From Paenibacillus selenitireducens (lineage in GTDB: Bacteria > Bacillota > Bacilli > Paenibacillales > Paenibacillaceae), in assembly GCF_002021565.1 (NCBI RefSeq), contig NZ_MSZX01000009.1, positions 186,717 to 250,716 of the forward strand: 64,000 nucleotides of DNA, in the 5' to 3' direction. The notes under the pieces were generated by a model. It ran no database searches. It was not told where the DNA came from and saw only the letters and a program-made list of their open reading frames with translations. Below, in pieces: positions 17,058 through 24,986 of this stretch (position 1 is the first letter of the stretch; every line of letters starts with the position of its first letter). Made by a program: the position numbers and the translations under genes.

Positions 17058-18035
17058 TTGATCAGGGTACAAGGCATAAGCAAATCATTCCTGGTGGCAA
17101 AACGTCCATCGGGCATCAGGCATGCGGTTAAATCACTATTCCATCGGGAATATACCACGGTGGAAGCGTTACAAGACATTTCATTTTCGATTGCTCCAGG
17201 TGAAATTGTGGGGTACATCGGTCCGAATGGGGCAGGTAAATCAACGACGATTAAAGTCATGAGCGGGATCCTCGTGCCGGATCGCGGCACTTGTTCAATC
17301 ATGGGATACACGCCCTGGTTAGATCGAGTGCCATACGTTCAGAACATCGGGGTCGTATTTGGACAGCGCTCGCAGCTGTGGTGGGATGTTCCCGTGATGG
17401 ATTCATTCGAATTATTACGAGATATTTACAAGATACCCCCAGCGGCATACCGGGATACGCTCACGCTGCTGATCGATACGCTGGATCTCAAAGACATCAT
17501 CCACACCCCCGTTCGGCAGTTAAGCCTTGGTCAGCGGATGCGTTGTGAGATTGCCGCGTCTTTGCTTCATAGTCCGAGCATCTTATTTTTGGATGAACCC
17601 ACGATTGGATTGGATGCGGTTTCAAAAATCGCCGTTCGTCACTTTATTAAGACCATCAACAAAGAAAAAGGGGTCACCGTCATTCTGACGACGCATGATA
17701 TGAATGATATCGAAGCCCTTGCAGACCGTATTTTATTAATTGGCAAAGGTTCATTGCTCTACGACGGCAGTGTTCAAGGCCTGCGAAGTCAATTCGGTAC
17801 GCGAAGGACGATCACAGCAGAATACCGAGAGAACGCCCATCCCTTGCAAATTCCTGGGGCAACCCTACTCTCTTGGACACCTGATCGCGCAATCCTCAGC
17901 GTAGACACGGAACAAATCATGATGTCCGAGGCCATCACCCAATTATCATCGCAGGTAGAGCTTCTGGATGTCACGATTGACACCCAACCGATTGAAGATA
18001 TTATTGTGCAGATGTATAAGGAGTATCAGTTATGA
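17058..18035 (+). CDS. ABC-2 type exporter, ATP-binding subunit
   Basis: About 325 residues. Walker A is GPNGAGKST, the signature is LSLGQRMR, and Walker B is ILFLDEPTIGLD. The K-R-P-S-G-I region before Walker A and W-W-D-V-P-V-M-D-S-F-E-L-L after the Q loop are typical of the group paired with ABC2_membrane_6 (DUF990) permeases. AAAGGAGG favours the TTG at 17058 (8-base spacing) over the ATG at 17052 (2-base spacing), and relatives start at MIRV. The stop overlaps the next gene by 4 bases. The cargo is unknown; drug or lipid export are possibilities. Confidence 0.87.
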   Translation: MIRVQGISKSFLVAKRPSGIRHAVKSLFHREYTTVEALQDISFSIAPGEIVGYIGPNGAGKSTTIKVMSGILVPDRGTCSIMGYTPWLDRVPYVQNIGVVFGQRSQLWWDVPVMDSFELLRDIYKIPPAAYRDTLTLLIDTLDLKDIIHTPVRQLSLGQRMRCEIAASLLHSPSILFLDEPTIGLDAVSKIAVRHFIKTINKEKGVTVILTTHDMNDIEALADRILLIGKGSLLYDGSVQGLRSQFGTRRTITAEYRENAHPLQIPGATLLSWTPDRAILSVDTEQIMMSEAITQLSSQVELLDVTIDTQPIEDIIVQMYKEYQL

Positions 18036-18838
18036 TGAAACCGTACATATCCGTATTCAAGCTGCGAATTAGCAATGGGCTCCAATATCGTGCGGCTGCA
18101 CTGGCAGGCATCGGAACGCAGTTCTTCTTCGGTTTTATGTTTATCATGATTTTTGAAGCCTTTTACGCGCATACGAGCGGAACTCCGCCAATGACTCTAG
18201 CAGAAGTCATCACGTATACTTGGCTGAAGCAAGCTTTCCTGGCATTCATCGTATTATGGTTTCGGGATGATGAATTGTTCCAACTCATCACGAGCGGCAA
18301 TATTGCTTACGAATTATGCAGGCCGAGCGGCATATATGGACTCTGGTACGTCAAGCTCCTCGCCCAACGTCTTGCAAGCGCAATGCTGCGATGCTTCCCG
18401 ATTCTGATTCTCGTGATTTTCCTACCTGAACCATATGGTCTTCAGTTACCTACAGATTTCACCTCTTTCCTGTTGTTTCTAGCCACTCTATTTGTTGGTT
18501 TGCTCATGATTGTCTCCCTCTCGATGTTGATTTATATTTCCGTATTTATCACGATGTCGCCAGCCGGCTCGTTATTGCTGTTCAGCGTATTTGGCGATTT
18601 TTTTGCCGGATTGGTCATTCCTGTCCCGCTCATGCCGAATTGGATGCAGCAGATCGTCTATGTCCTGCCTTTTCACTGGACGGCTGATTTTCCATTCCGC
18701 GTGTTTACTGGAAACCTATCGAAAACCGAGGCACTAACAGGGTTATGTATTCAAAGTATCTGGCTGGTTGGACTCATAGCAGTTGGTAAATTTGCCATGG
18801 ACCGAGCCCTGCGACGGATCGTCGTACAAGGAGGTTAA
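18032..18838 (+). CDS. ABC-2 permease, ABC2_membrane_6 type (first subunit)
   Basis: A 268-residue protein with six hydrophobic segments. The pattern W-L-K-Q-A-F, then I-T-S-G-N-I-A-Y-E-L-C-R-P and G-D-F-F-A-G-L-V-I-P-V-P-L-M-P near the C-terminal half are landmarks of this permease family. It overlaps the ATPase gene (ATGATG) and the next permease gene, so all three are translated together. It would form a heterodimeric channel with the following protein. Confidence 0.85.
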   Translation: MMKPYISVFKLRISNGLQYRAAALAGIGTQFFFGFMFIMIFEAFYAHTSGTPPMTLAEVITYTWLKQAFLAFIVLWFRDDELFQLITSGNIAYELCRPSGIYGLWYVKLLAQRLASAMLRCFPILILVIFLPEPYGLQLPTDFTSFLLFLATLFVGLLMIVSLSMLIYISVFITMSPAGSLLLFSVFGDFFAGLVIPVPLMPNWMQQIVYVLPFHWTADFPFRVFTGNLSKTEALTGLCIQSIWLVGLIAVGKFAMDRALRRIVVQGG

Positions 18839-18843
18839 TGACG

Positions 18844-19626
18844 ATGACACTCTATTTTAAATACATGATGCTCTTGTTCAAATCACAAATGCAATATCGC
18901 GCGTCCTTCCTTCTCCTTACGCTAGGCCAATGCTTGACGCCATTTACCGTGTTTGCAGGATTATATTTTATGTTCGATCGATTCGGACAGCTGCAAGGTT
19001 GGGATTTCTATGAGGTTGCCCTTTGTTTTGCGGTGACCCAAATGGCATTTTCAATAACGGAGTGTTTTGCTCGTGGGTTTGATACGTTCTCGAGTCTAAT
19101 TGTAAGCGGCAATTTCGACAGATTACTCGTTCGGCCTCGAAGTACGGTGGTTCAAGTATTCGGATCGCGATTCGAATTCACTCGTATTGGGCGTTTATTC
19201 CTGAGTGCTGTCGTCCTGATCTGGGCTGTAACAAATATTAACGTGGATTGGACCTTCTTGAAGATCGTTGCGCTATTTTTCATGGTTGCTAGCGGCATCG
19301 TTATCTTCACAAGCATCTTTATCCTCACTGCATCCATAAGCTTCTGGACGGTACAAGGACTTGAGATTGCCAATATATTCACGGATGGCGGCCGAGAAAT
19401 GACGCAGTATCCATTAAATATTTATCAAAAATGGGTCCGCAGATTTTTTACATTTGTGATTCCGTTTGGCTGCGTCAATTATGTGCCCCTTCTATTTATT
19501 CTAAATAGGGATGGATATCAACATCCGGTCTATGCCTTAACGCCTTTAGCCGGAGTCCTGTTTCTTATCCCTTGTCTCATCGTATGGCGGATTGGGGTGC
19601 GCCACTATCGGTCTACTGGATCTTAA
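18844..19626 (+). CDS. ABC-2 permease, ABC2_membrane_6 type (second subunit)
   Basis: About 260 residues with six membrane segments. It shares the layout of the first permease: S-F-L-L-L-T near the start, then I-V-S-G-N-F-D-R-L-L-V-R-P in the cytoplasmic loop, then F-V-I-P-F-G-C-V-N-Y. GGAGG ahead of the ATG at 18844 has 9-base spacing, while an ATG at 18838 lies only 3 bases away. It is the last gene of the three-gene exporter operon; a T-tailed hairpin follows 57 bases after the stop. Confidence 0.85.
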   Translation: MTLYFKYMMLLFKSQMQYRASFLLLTLGQCLTPFTVFAGLYFMFDRFGQLQGWDFYEVALCFAVTQMAFSITECFARGFDTFSSLIVSGNFDRLLVRPRSTVVQVFGSRFEFTRIGRLFLSAVVLIWAVTNINVDWTFLKIVALFFMVASGIVIFTSIFILTASISFWTVQGLEIANIFTDGGREMTQYPLNIYQKWVRRFFTFVIPFGCVNYVPLLFILNRDGYQHPVYALTPLAGVLFLIPCLIVWRIGVRHYRSTGS

Positions 19627-19682
19627 TGTTCAATAACCACTCAAAGATGAGCCAGCAACTATACAATAAATCAGTACATCGA

Positions 19683-19725
19683 AGGCAGCCTGGAAGGCAA
19701 GAATTCCAGACTGCCTGTTTTTTTC
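19683..19725 (+). terminator. Terminator of the ABC-2 exporter operon
   Basis: AGGCAGCCTGGAA (19683-19695) pairs with TTCCAGACTGCCT (19704-19716) with one mismatch, followed by GTTTTTTT. Confidence 0.88.
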
Positions 19726-19799
19726 TACCACATAAGAAGATAAAAACCACCTTTAAACGCTATCGCTCATCTTTGGATAGACCTCGATAGAGATTTTAC

Positions 19800-20789
19800 T
19801 CATAAAATCGCTTTTCGCAAAAATTCACTCCGCAGATCACCATACATTTTACTCCTTGGTGTCGGCGTAGCTTGAATAATCGATATATATTGATGCTCAG
19901 GGATGATATACATCTCTTGCCCTCCATATCCACGGCACCCATAGCCTTCTTGTTCTAACCACCACAAGAAACCATAGGAAGAGTGCGTAGAAGATGGACT
20001 TATATAAGCTTCCGTACAGGCGGGAGTCAGTGCTTGCCGAACGAATTGGGAAGAAATGATTTGCTCTCCTCCAAACCTTCCTTCTTGAAGGAACATCAAG
20101 CCTATTTTGGCAAGATCCCTAGCGGACAAATCCGATTCTTCCTCCCCCTCCATGATGGTATAAGAGAACCCATTCGGACTCTGGGGCCATACACCACTCT
20201 CGATATCCAGAGGATCATACAAATAAGCTTTGGCTATATCATAGGCTGTTCCGCCACTGGCAAAGCCAATGACTGCCGAGAGGAGCATGACGTCCCATTC
20301 TTTATACTGATAGTTCATGCCCGGGACACTGCTCATGGCAATATCCGCCATATATGAAGTCCAATCTCGCGTTCTTTTCATTTGCAAGATCATCGGGCAA
20401 TGATAATGCACCCCGCCATTCCAATACAATCCTGAAGACATCGTTAGCAAATGACGTACCGTGATTAACTTGTGATATGGATGAAGATGTTGAGCAAATT
20501 CAGGCAGATAGGCAGCAATCGGTTCATCCAGGCTCTGAAGGATTCCTTTATCCAGACAGATGCCCGTTACGATGGCCAGAATACTCTTCCAGATCGATTT
20601 GATTGAATTTCTGCTGTGCTCATCAAATTGATTGTAATATTTCTCAAACACGATATTGCCGTTTTTGACGACGAGTATACTGTTCACTAACCTATATTGT
20701 TTGTATTGGATATAAGCATCGATCTCATCCAATACCTTACTGTCCATGCCTTCTGCCTCAGGAGTTGAATATAGCCACTCATATTTCAT
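19800..20789 (-). CDS. Serine hydrolase, beta-lactamase class C-like
   Basis: A 329-residue protein with no signal peptide, so probably cytoplasmic. The nucleophile motif is S65-I-W-K68. The usual second motif Y-x-N aligns with Y162-K-E, so the Asn is replaced by Glu. H-L-L-T-M-S-S-G-L and S-Y-G-F-L-W-W are typical of this family. Its start overlaps the stop of the UvrA-like gene by 4 bases (20786-20789), so the two are one operon. The substrate is unknown. The combination with a UvrA2-like protein hints at antibiotic modification or self-protection, which is speculation. Confidence 0.83.
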   Translation of the reverse strand: MKYEWLYSTPEAEGMDSKVLDEIDAYIQYKQYRLVNSILVVKNGNIVFEKYYNQFDEHSRNSIKSIWKSILAIVTGICLDKGILQSLDEPIAAYLPEFAQHLHPYHKLITVRHLLTMSSGLYWNGGVHYHCPMILQMKRTRDWTSYMADIAMSSVPGMNYQYKEWDVMLLSAVIGFASGGTAYDIAKAYLYDPLDIESGVWPQSPNGFSYTIMEGEEESDLSARDLAKIGLMFLQEGRFGGEQIISSQFVRQALTPACTEAYISPSSTHSSYGFLWWLEQEGYGCRGYGGQEMYIIPEHQYISIIQATPTPRSKMYGDLRSEFLRKAIL

Positions 20790-23197
20790 GATTGTATCAC
20801 CTTCTTCAGGTAAGTTCCGATCATGGACTGAGGGTCCGCGATTAACGCTTCCGGCGTACCTTGTGCAATGATGGACCCGCCGTTGCTGCCACCTCCAGGT
20901 CCCATTTCAAGGATGTAATCACAATGGGCTAAGACAGAAGGATCATGTTCCGTAACGATCACCGTGTTCCCAACTTCGACCAATTCGGTCATTAAAGCGA
21001 TTAATCGGTCCGTATCGGCAAAAGATAAACCTGTTGTAGGCTCATCGAGGATATACAAATGATCTCTCCCCTTCTGCTTGGTTAGCTCTTTCGCAAGCTT
21101 GATTCGTTGGGCTTCGCCGCCGGATATGGTTGGTGTTCGCTGGCCTAACGTCATGTACCCTAATCCAACTCGTTCGAGCGTCGCTAAGGTGTTATAGGTG
21201 CTCTTATCATAAGCCTCCGATTGGACTCGTCCGAAAAACCGTGCTGCCTCCGATACACTCATCATCATGATCTCCTTGATGTTCTTTCCATCGAGCATAA
21301 TCTGCAGAGCTTCTTCAAGAAACCCTGAACCACCGCACATATCGCACACAACATCTATAAAATTACCGAAGCCTACATAATAACTTTTGGTACCATCCCC
21401 TTTACACGCTCGGCAGCCTCCCTCGGAATTTACGGTAAACATGCCTGCTGAATATCCTCGATTTTGTGCTTCAGGCGTTTTGGAGAATAAGGTACGTATG
21501 CGGTCGGTCATGCCTGTATAGGTTGCGGGACAGGATGTTCTGCTCCTTCCGATCGGTCTCTGGTCGACAACGATGCACTTCTTGAGATGTTCGATCCCTT
21601 CAATCGTTACTGTATTGTCCAGTACGGATGATATTTCATCTTCAGCATCATGTACAACTTTGTTTTTTAATCGTTCTTTTAATATGGGAACCAAGGTATC
21701 GTGAATTAAGCTAGATTTGCCGCTGCCTGAGACACCCGCGATCCCAACCAACCCTCCAAGTGGTATATGAACCGTAACATCGCGTAAATTATGCAAGTTC
21801 GCGTGTTCGATCTTTAGCATTCGACTTGGATCAATAGATTTGCGTTCTTTCTTGGTGTATAACGATTTAGCACCGGATAAGTAATGTGCGGTCGAGGAGT
21901 GCTTGCAAATCAGCAACTCTTCATAACTTCCCTGAAATATACGTTCCCCACCGTCAATTCCTGCACCAGGACCTAAATCAATGATATAATCTGCTGCCTT
22001 CATAAAATTCTCATCGTGCTCAACAGCGATGACGGTATTCCCGCGTCGGACAAGGTTCTGAATGATGCGGATCAGCATCTCTTTCTCTAGTTCATGGAGT
22101 CCTATCGTCGGCTCGTCAAATATAAAGATGATACCATCCAACTCTGCAATAATAAATGAAGCTAAGAAGAGACGTTGAATTTCTCCGCCAGACAAGGTCG
22201 GTAATGGACGCGATAACGATAAATGATGCAAGCCGACATCCACCATGCATTGAAGTTTCATGAGCATTTCATCGATGATATGGATGCCTCGGCTGATCGC
22301 TCGATGTTCTCGAAGGAACGGTAACAACTCGTCGATATACATCTCTTCCAGTTCCGTAATCGTGCGCCCAGCAAAGGTCGTATGAATCGCCTGTTCACCA
22401 AGTCCTGTTCCCTGACATCGAGGGCAGGGTACGGCACCTGCCGGAATTCCCCATAGCTGGACTTCTTTATCCCCCGAATTGTGACGGGTCAATTTGCTCG
22501 CCCAATGCTTCTGCATGTCATGGAAAAATACAACCGCACCCACGAACCCCGTCTTTCGGCATCCATACTTAAACAATATGAGCTGTTCTTCAGTTAACGA
22601 GCTGATCGTCTGATGGACATCGATTTGATAAAGGTCACAAAATTTCTTGAAATTCGCACGATGATGCCGATGCTTCATTAAGAAGCCGTTGAACAGATTG
22701 CAGATGACCGTGTCCGGTTGAATAATCGCCTCTTCGTCAATCGGATGAAATCGTCCGCTGCCCAGACACTTCACGCACATCCCTTTGGGCGAATTTTTCT
22801 GAAATTGTTCCATCGTTAAAGGTTCGCCGTCATCATACATCGGATCCCGGTCCCCATAGACCGTGAACAGGATCGCCAGCATGCTGTCCAATTTGGAGCG
22901 CGTTCCTACGGTACTGCGCGGATTGGATTGCCGAATAACGCGTTGCTCCACTGCAACTGTCGGAGCCAATCCTGTGATTTGAGCAAAATTAGGAACTGAA
23001 TCCACCATAAACTGCGCGCCAGAGAACATGAGATAGCGCCGTTTCCCTTCCTCATATAACGTATCAAAAGCAAGACTTGATTTCCCGCTGCCAGATACGC
23101 CGGTAATGACGGTAAGCTTGTTGCGGGGGATTTGGACATCTACATTTTTTAAGTTATGTATGCGTGCCCCTTTGATTTCAATATATTCATTCATCAT
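20786..23197 (-). CDS. UvrA-like ABC ATPase (UvrA2/DrrC class)
   Basis: About 803 residues, compared with about 950 for housekeeping UvrA. Two Walker A motifs (GVSGSGKSSLAFD, GVSGSGKSSLIHD), two signature motifs (TLSGGEIQR, TISGGEAQR) and zinc modules (CVKC/CPRC; CRAC/CDMC) are present. The shorter length is consistent with a reduced UvrB-interaction region, as in class II UvrA proteins linked to resistance to DNA-binding drugs. The ATG at 23197 follows AGGTGG; a GTG at 23206 is in frame. The downstream partner is a serine hydrolase, with coupled translation. Confidence 0.88.
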   Translation of the reverse strand: MMNEYIEIKGARIHNLKNVDVQIPRNKLTVITGVSGSGKSSLAFDTLYEEGKRRYLMFSGAQFMVDSVPNFAQITGLAPTVAVEQRVIRQSNPRSTVGTRSKLDSMLAILFTVYGDRDPMYDDGEPLTMEQFQKNSPKGMCVKCLGSGRFHPIDEEAIIQPDTVICNLFNGFLMKHRHHRANFKKFCDLYQIDVHQTISSLTEEQLILFKYGCRKTGFVGAVVFFHDMQKHWASKLTRHNSGDKEVQLWGIPAGAVPCPRCQGTGLGEQAIHTTFAGRTITELEEMYIDELLPFLREHRAISRGIHIIDEMLMKLQCMVDVGLHHLSLSRPLPTLSGGEIQRLFLASFIIAELDGIIFIFDEPTIGLHELEKEMLIRIIQNLVRRGNTVIAVEHDENFMKAADYIIDLGPGAGIDGGERIFQGSYEELLICKHSSTAHYLSGAKSLYTKKERKSIDPSRMLKIEHANLHNLRDVTVHIPLGGLVGIAGVSGSGKSSLIHDTLVPILKERLKNKVVHDAEDEISSVLDNTVTIEGIEHLKKCIVVDQRPIGRSRTSCPATYTGMTDRIRTLFSKTPEAQNRGYSAGMFTVNSEGGCRACKGDGTKSYYVGFGNFIDVVCDMCGGSGFLEEALQIMLDGKNIKEIMMMSVSEAARFFGRVQSEAYDKSTYNTLATLERVGLGYMTLGQRTPTISGGEAQRIKLAKELTKQKGRDHLYILDEPTTGLSFADTDRLIALMTELVEVGNTVIVTEHDPSVLAHCDYILEMGPGGGSNGGSIIAQGTPEALIADPQSMIGTYLKKVIQS

Positions 23198-23344
23198 AGA
23201 TTCCACCTATATCATTGGTTTCAAGTATTTATAGCCATGTACTAGTTTGGCTCAAACCAGCCATCCACCCCCATATATTACCATACGGTTAGAAACAGTG
23301 GATATAAAATGTAACCGCGGCTCCAATCCATGAATTTTCTGCAC

Positions 23345-23390
23345 AAAAAAGAGAAGGATGCCAAATCATGCGGAATAGCATTCCTTCTCT
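23345..23390 (-). terminator. Terminator after the Asp-tRNA synthetase gene
   Basis: AGAGAAGGATGC (23350-23361) pairs with GCATTCCTTCTCT (23378-23390) with one bulge; six T follow on the minus strand. Confidence 0.8.
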
Positions 23391-23421
23391 TACTCTTTTT
23401 TCATATTACCAGTAGGTTTCT

Positions 23422-24741
23422 TTAGGGAGTAACTCGATTCATATCCCTTGGATAAAAACATGCTTGGCGGATATTGGGCAGTTTCAATAATTTCATCGTT
23501 AATCTCTCTAATCCAGCTCCAAGCCCACCGTGCGGCGGAATACCATACTTATGACTCATTAAATACGATTCGAAATCATCTACATTCATCCCTTTTTGTC
23601 TCATTTTATAGATTTGATCATGATAATCATGTATCCTTTGGCCTCCTGTTGTAACCTCCAAACCTCTAAATAACAAATCGAAACTTAAGGTAAATTGAGG
23701 TGAATTGGGATCATCTTGTGCATAAAATGGCCTTTTATCCGAAGGGAAATGAGTCACAAACACAAATTCTGAACCATATTCTTGCTTAACGTAATCACAA
23801 ATAAGCTGTTCTTCTTCGGGATCGAGGTCATCATAGTCCGTGGGAATTCTCTGATATTTTTCCTCGATGATCTTCTTTACCTCTAAAAATTTGAGTGCAG
23901 GAATGGAGTCTACATGAGGAATATCTACGTCCAACAGTTTGATCTGATCAGCATATTCTTCTTTTAGCAGCTCAAACATGTATTTCAGAAAACCCACTTC
24001 CATTTTCATGATGTCCGTGAAATCGTGTATATATCCCATTTCAAAATCTAAACTTGTATATTCATTCAAATGTCTTGAGGTATTATGTTTCTCAGCCCGG
24101 TATACCGGTCCCACCTCAAAGACACGATCATAGACTCCGACTAATGCTTGTTTGTAAAATTGTGGGCTCTGGGCCAGAAAAACCTCTTGTTCAAAATAGT
24201 TAAGTTTAAAAATATTCGCTCCACCTTCTGCGCCGGCAAATACGATCTTTGGCGTCCTAACCTCCGTAAAATGATTTTTATGTAAAAAATCTCGAAAGCC
24301 TCTAACAATGCCTTCCTGGATTTTGAATATGGCTGCTTCTTTGGGATGTCTCAATGAAATAGACCTATAATTAAGATTTGTATCCAAGGATAAGCTCATA
24401 TTCTTCCTGTTTATGACAATAGGAGGATGTTCCGCGGATTTAGACAACACATGCAAAGCATGTATTTCAATTTCAAAACCATGAGGTGCTCTCTCCTCTT
24501 TTCTCAGCTGTCCCTCGATTGAAACTGTATTTCCCTCAATGACATGATCTTGTAATTCCTGTCCCATACTTTCATTCATAACACATTGCACTAAGCTCCC
24601 GTTTACTCTAAGAATAACAAACGAGAATCCACTCATTACCCGGATTTTGTGGATAAACCCCGAGATCTGTACTTCCCCATTGGGCCCTGTGACCATGTTG
24701 AGCGGTTTTACAATATCTTGCGCATAGTTAATCCTATCCAT
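23422..24741 (-). CDS. aspS2: Archaeal-type aspartyl-tRNA synthetase (AspS2, aspartate--tRNA(Asp/Asn) ligase)
   Basis: A 439-residue class II synthetase. An N-terminal OB fold (G-E-V-Q-I-S-G-F-I-H-K-I-R) is followed by motif 2 (F-E-V-G-P-V-Y-R-A-E-K-H-N-T-S-R-H) and motif 3 (G-G-L-G-A-G-L-E-R-L). It lacks the large GAD insertion of bacterial AspRS (about 590 residues), so it belongs to the archaeal/eukaryal type. Bacteria with such a gene usually also have the normal AspRS and may use this one to charge tRNA(Asn) for GatCAB. The gene looks AT-richer than its neighbours and stands alone, which suggests horizontal acquisition. AAAGG precedes the ATG. Confidence 0.88.
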   Translation of the reverse strand: MDRINYAQDIVKPLNMVTGPNGEVQISGFIHKIRVMSGFSFVILRVNGSLVQCVMNESMGQELQDHVIEGNTVSIEGQLRKEERAPHGFEIEIHALHVLSKSAEHPPIVINRKNMSLSLDTNLNYRSISLRHPKEAAIFKIQEGIVRGFRDFLHKNHFTEVRTPKIVFAGAEGGANIFKLNYFEQEVFLAQSPQFYKQALVGVYDRVFEVGPVYRAEKHNTSRHLNEYTSLDFEMGYIHDFTDIMKMEVGFLKYMFELLKEEYADQIKLLDVDIPHVDSIPALKFLEVKKIIEEKYQRIPTDYDDLDPEEEQLICDYVKQEYGSEFVFVTHFPSDKRPFYAQDDPNSPQFTLSFDLLFRGLEVTTGGQRIHDYHDQIYKMRQKGMNVDDFESYLMSHKYGIPPHGGLGAGLERLTMKLLKLPNIRQACFYPRDMNRVTP

Positions 24742-24821
24742 AACGTATCACCTTTCTGTTCATTTTCTTTGAAAACAAGGCATACTCGTCACACTATTTA
24801 GGCTATATCCAATTTATTATT

Positions 24822-24908
24822 TTATTCTATAATTTTATCCAGTATTTCTTCTGTGACCAAAGTTCCATTTGTTGGTAAAATAACTTTATAATTTCACAAA
24901 AACCACAT
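24822..24908 (-). other. Micro-ORF with in-frame TGA upstream of aspS2
   Basis: A GGAGG site and ATG (24908) begin MWFL, then TGA, then 23 codons that run without a break to TAA: N-Y-K-V-I-L-P-T-N-G-T-L-V-T-E-E-I-L-D-K-I-I-E. The residues after TGA look like real protein. It could be a decayed short gene, a 4-residue leader peptide, or a chance reading frame. It lies in the 5-prime region of aspS2. No family is recognised. Confidence 0.3.
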
Positions 24909-24986
24909 CAATCCTCCATAATTGATGGCTATGCTAATCTCAATTACGTTTCTCGTAAAATTCATGAGGGAATATGGAGGTTCATG

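Noticed and set aside
24742-24986. A T-box or riboswitch ahead of aspS2
   Set aside because: I could not find a T-box consensus (TGGNACCGCG) or a terminator-antiterminator pair in the 5-prime region.
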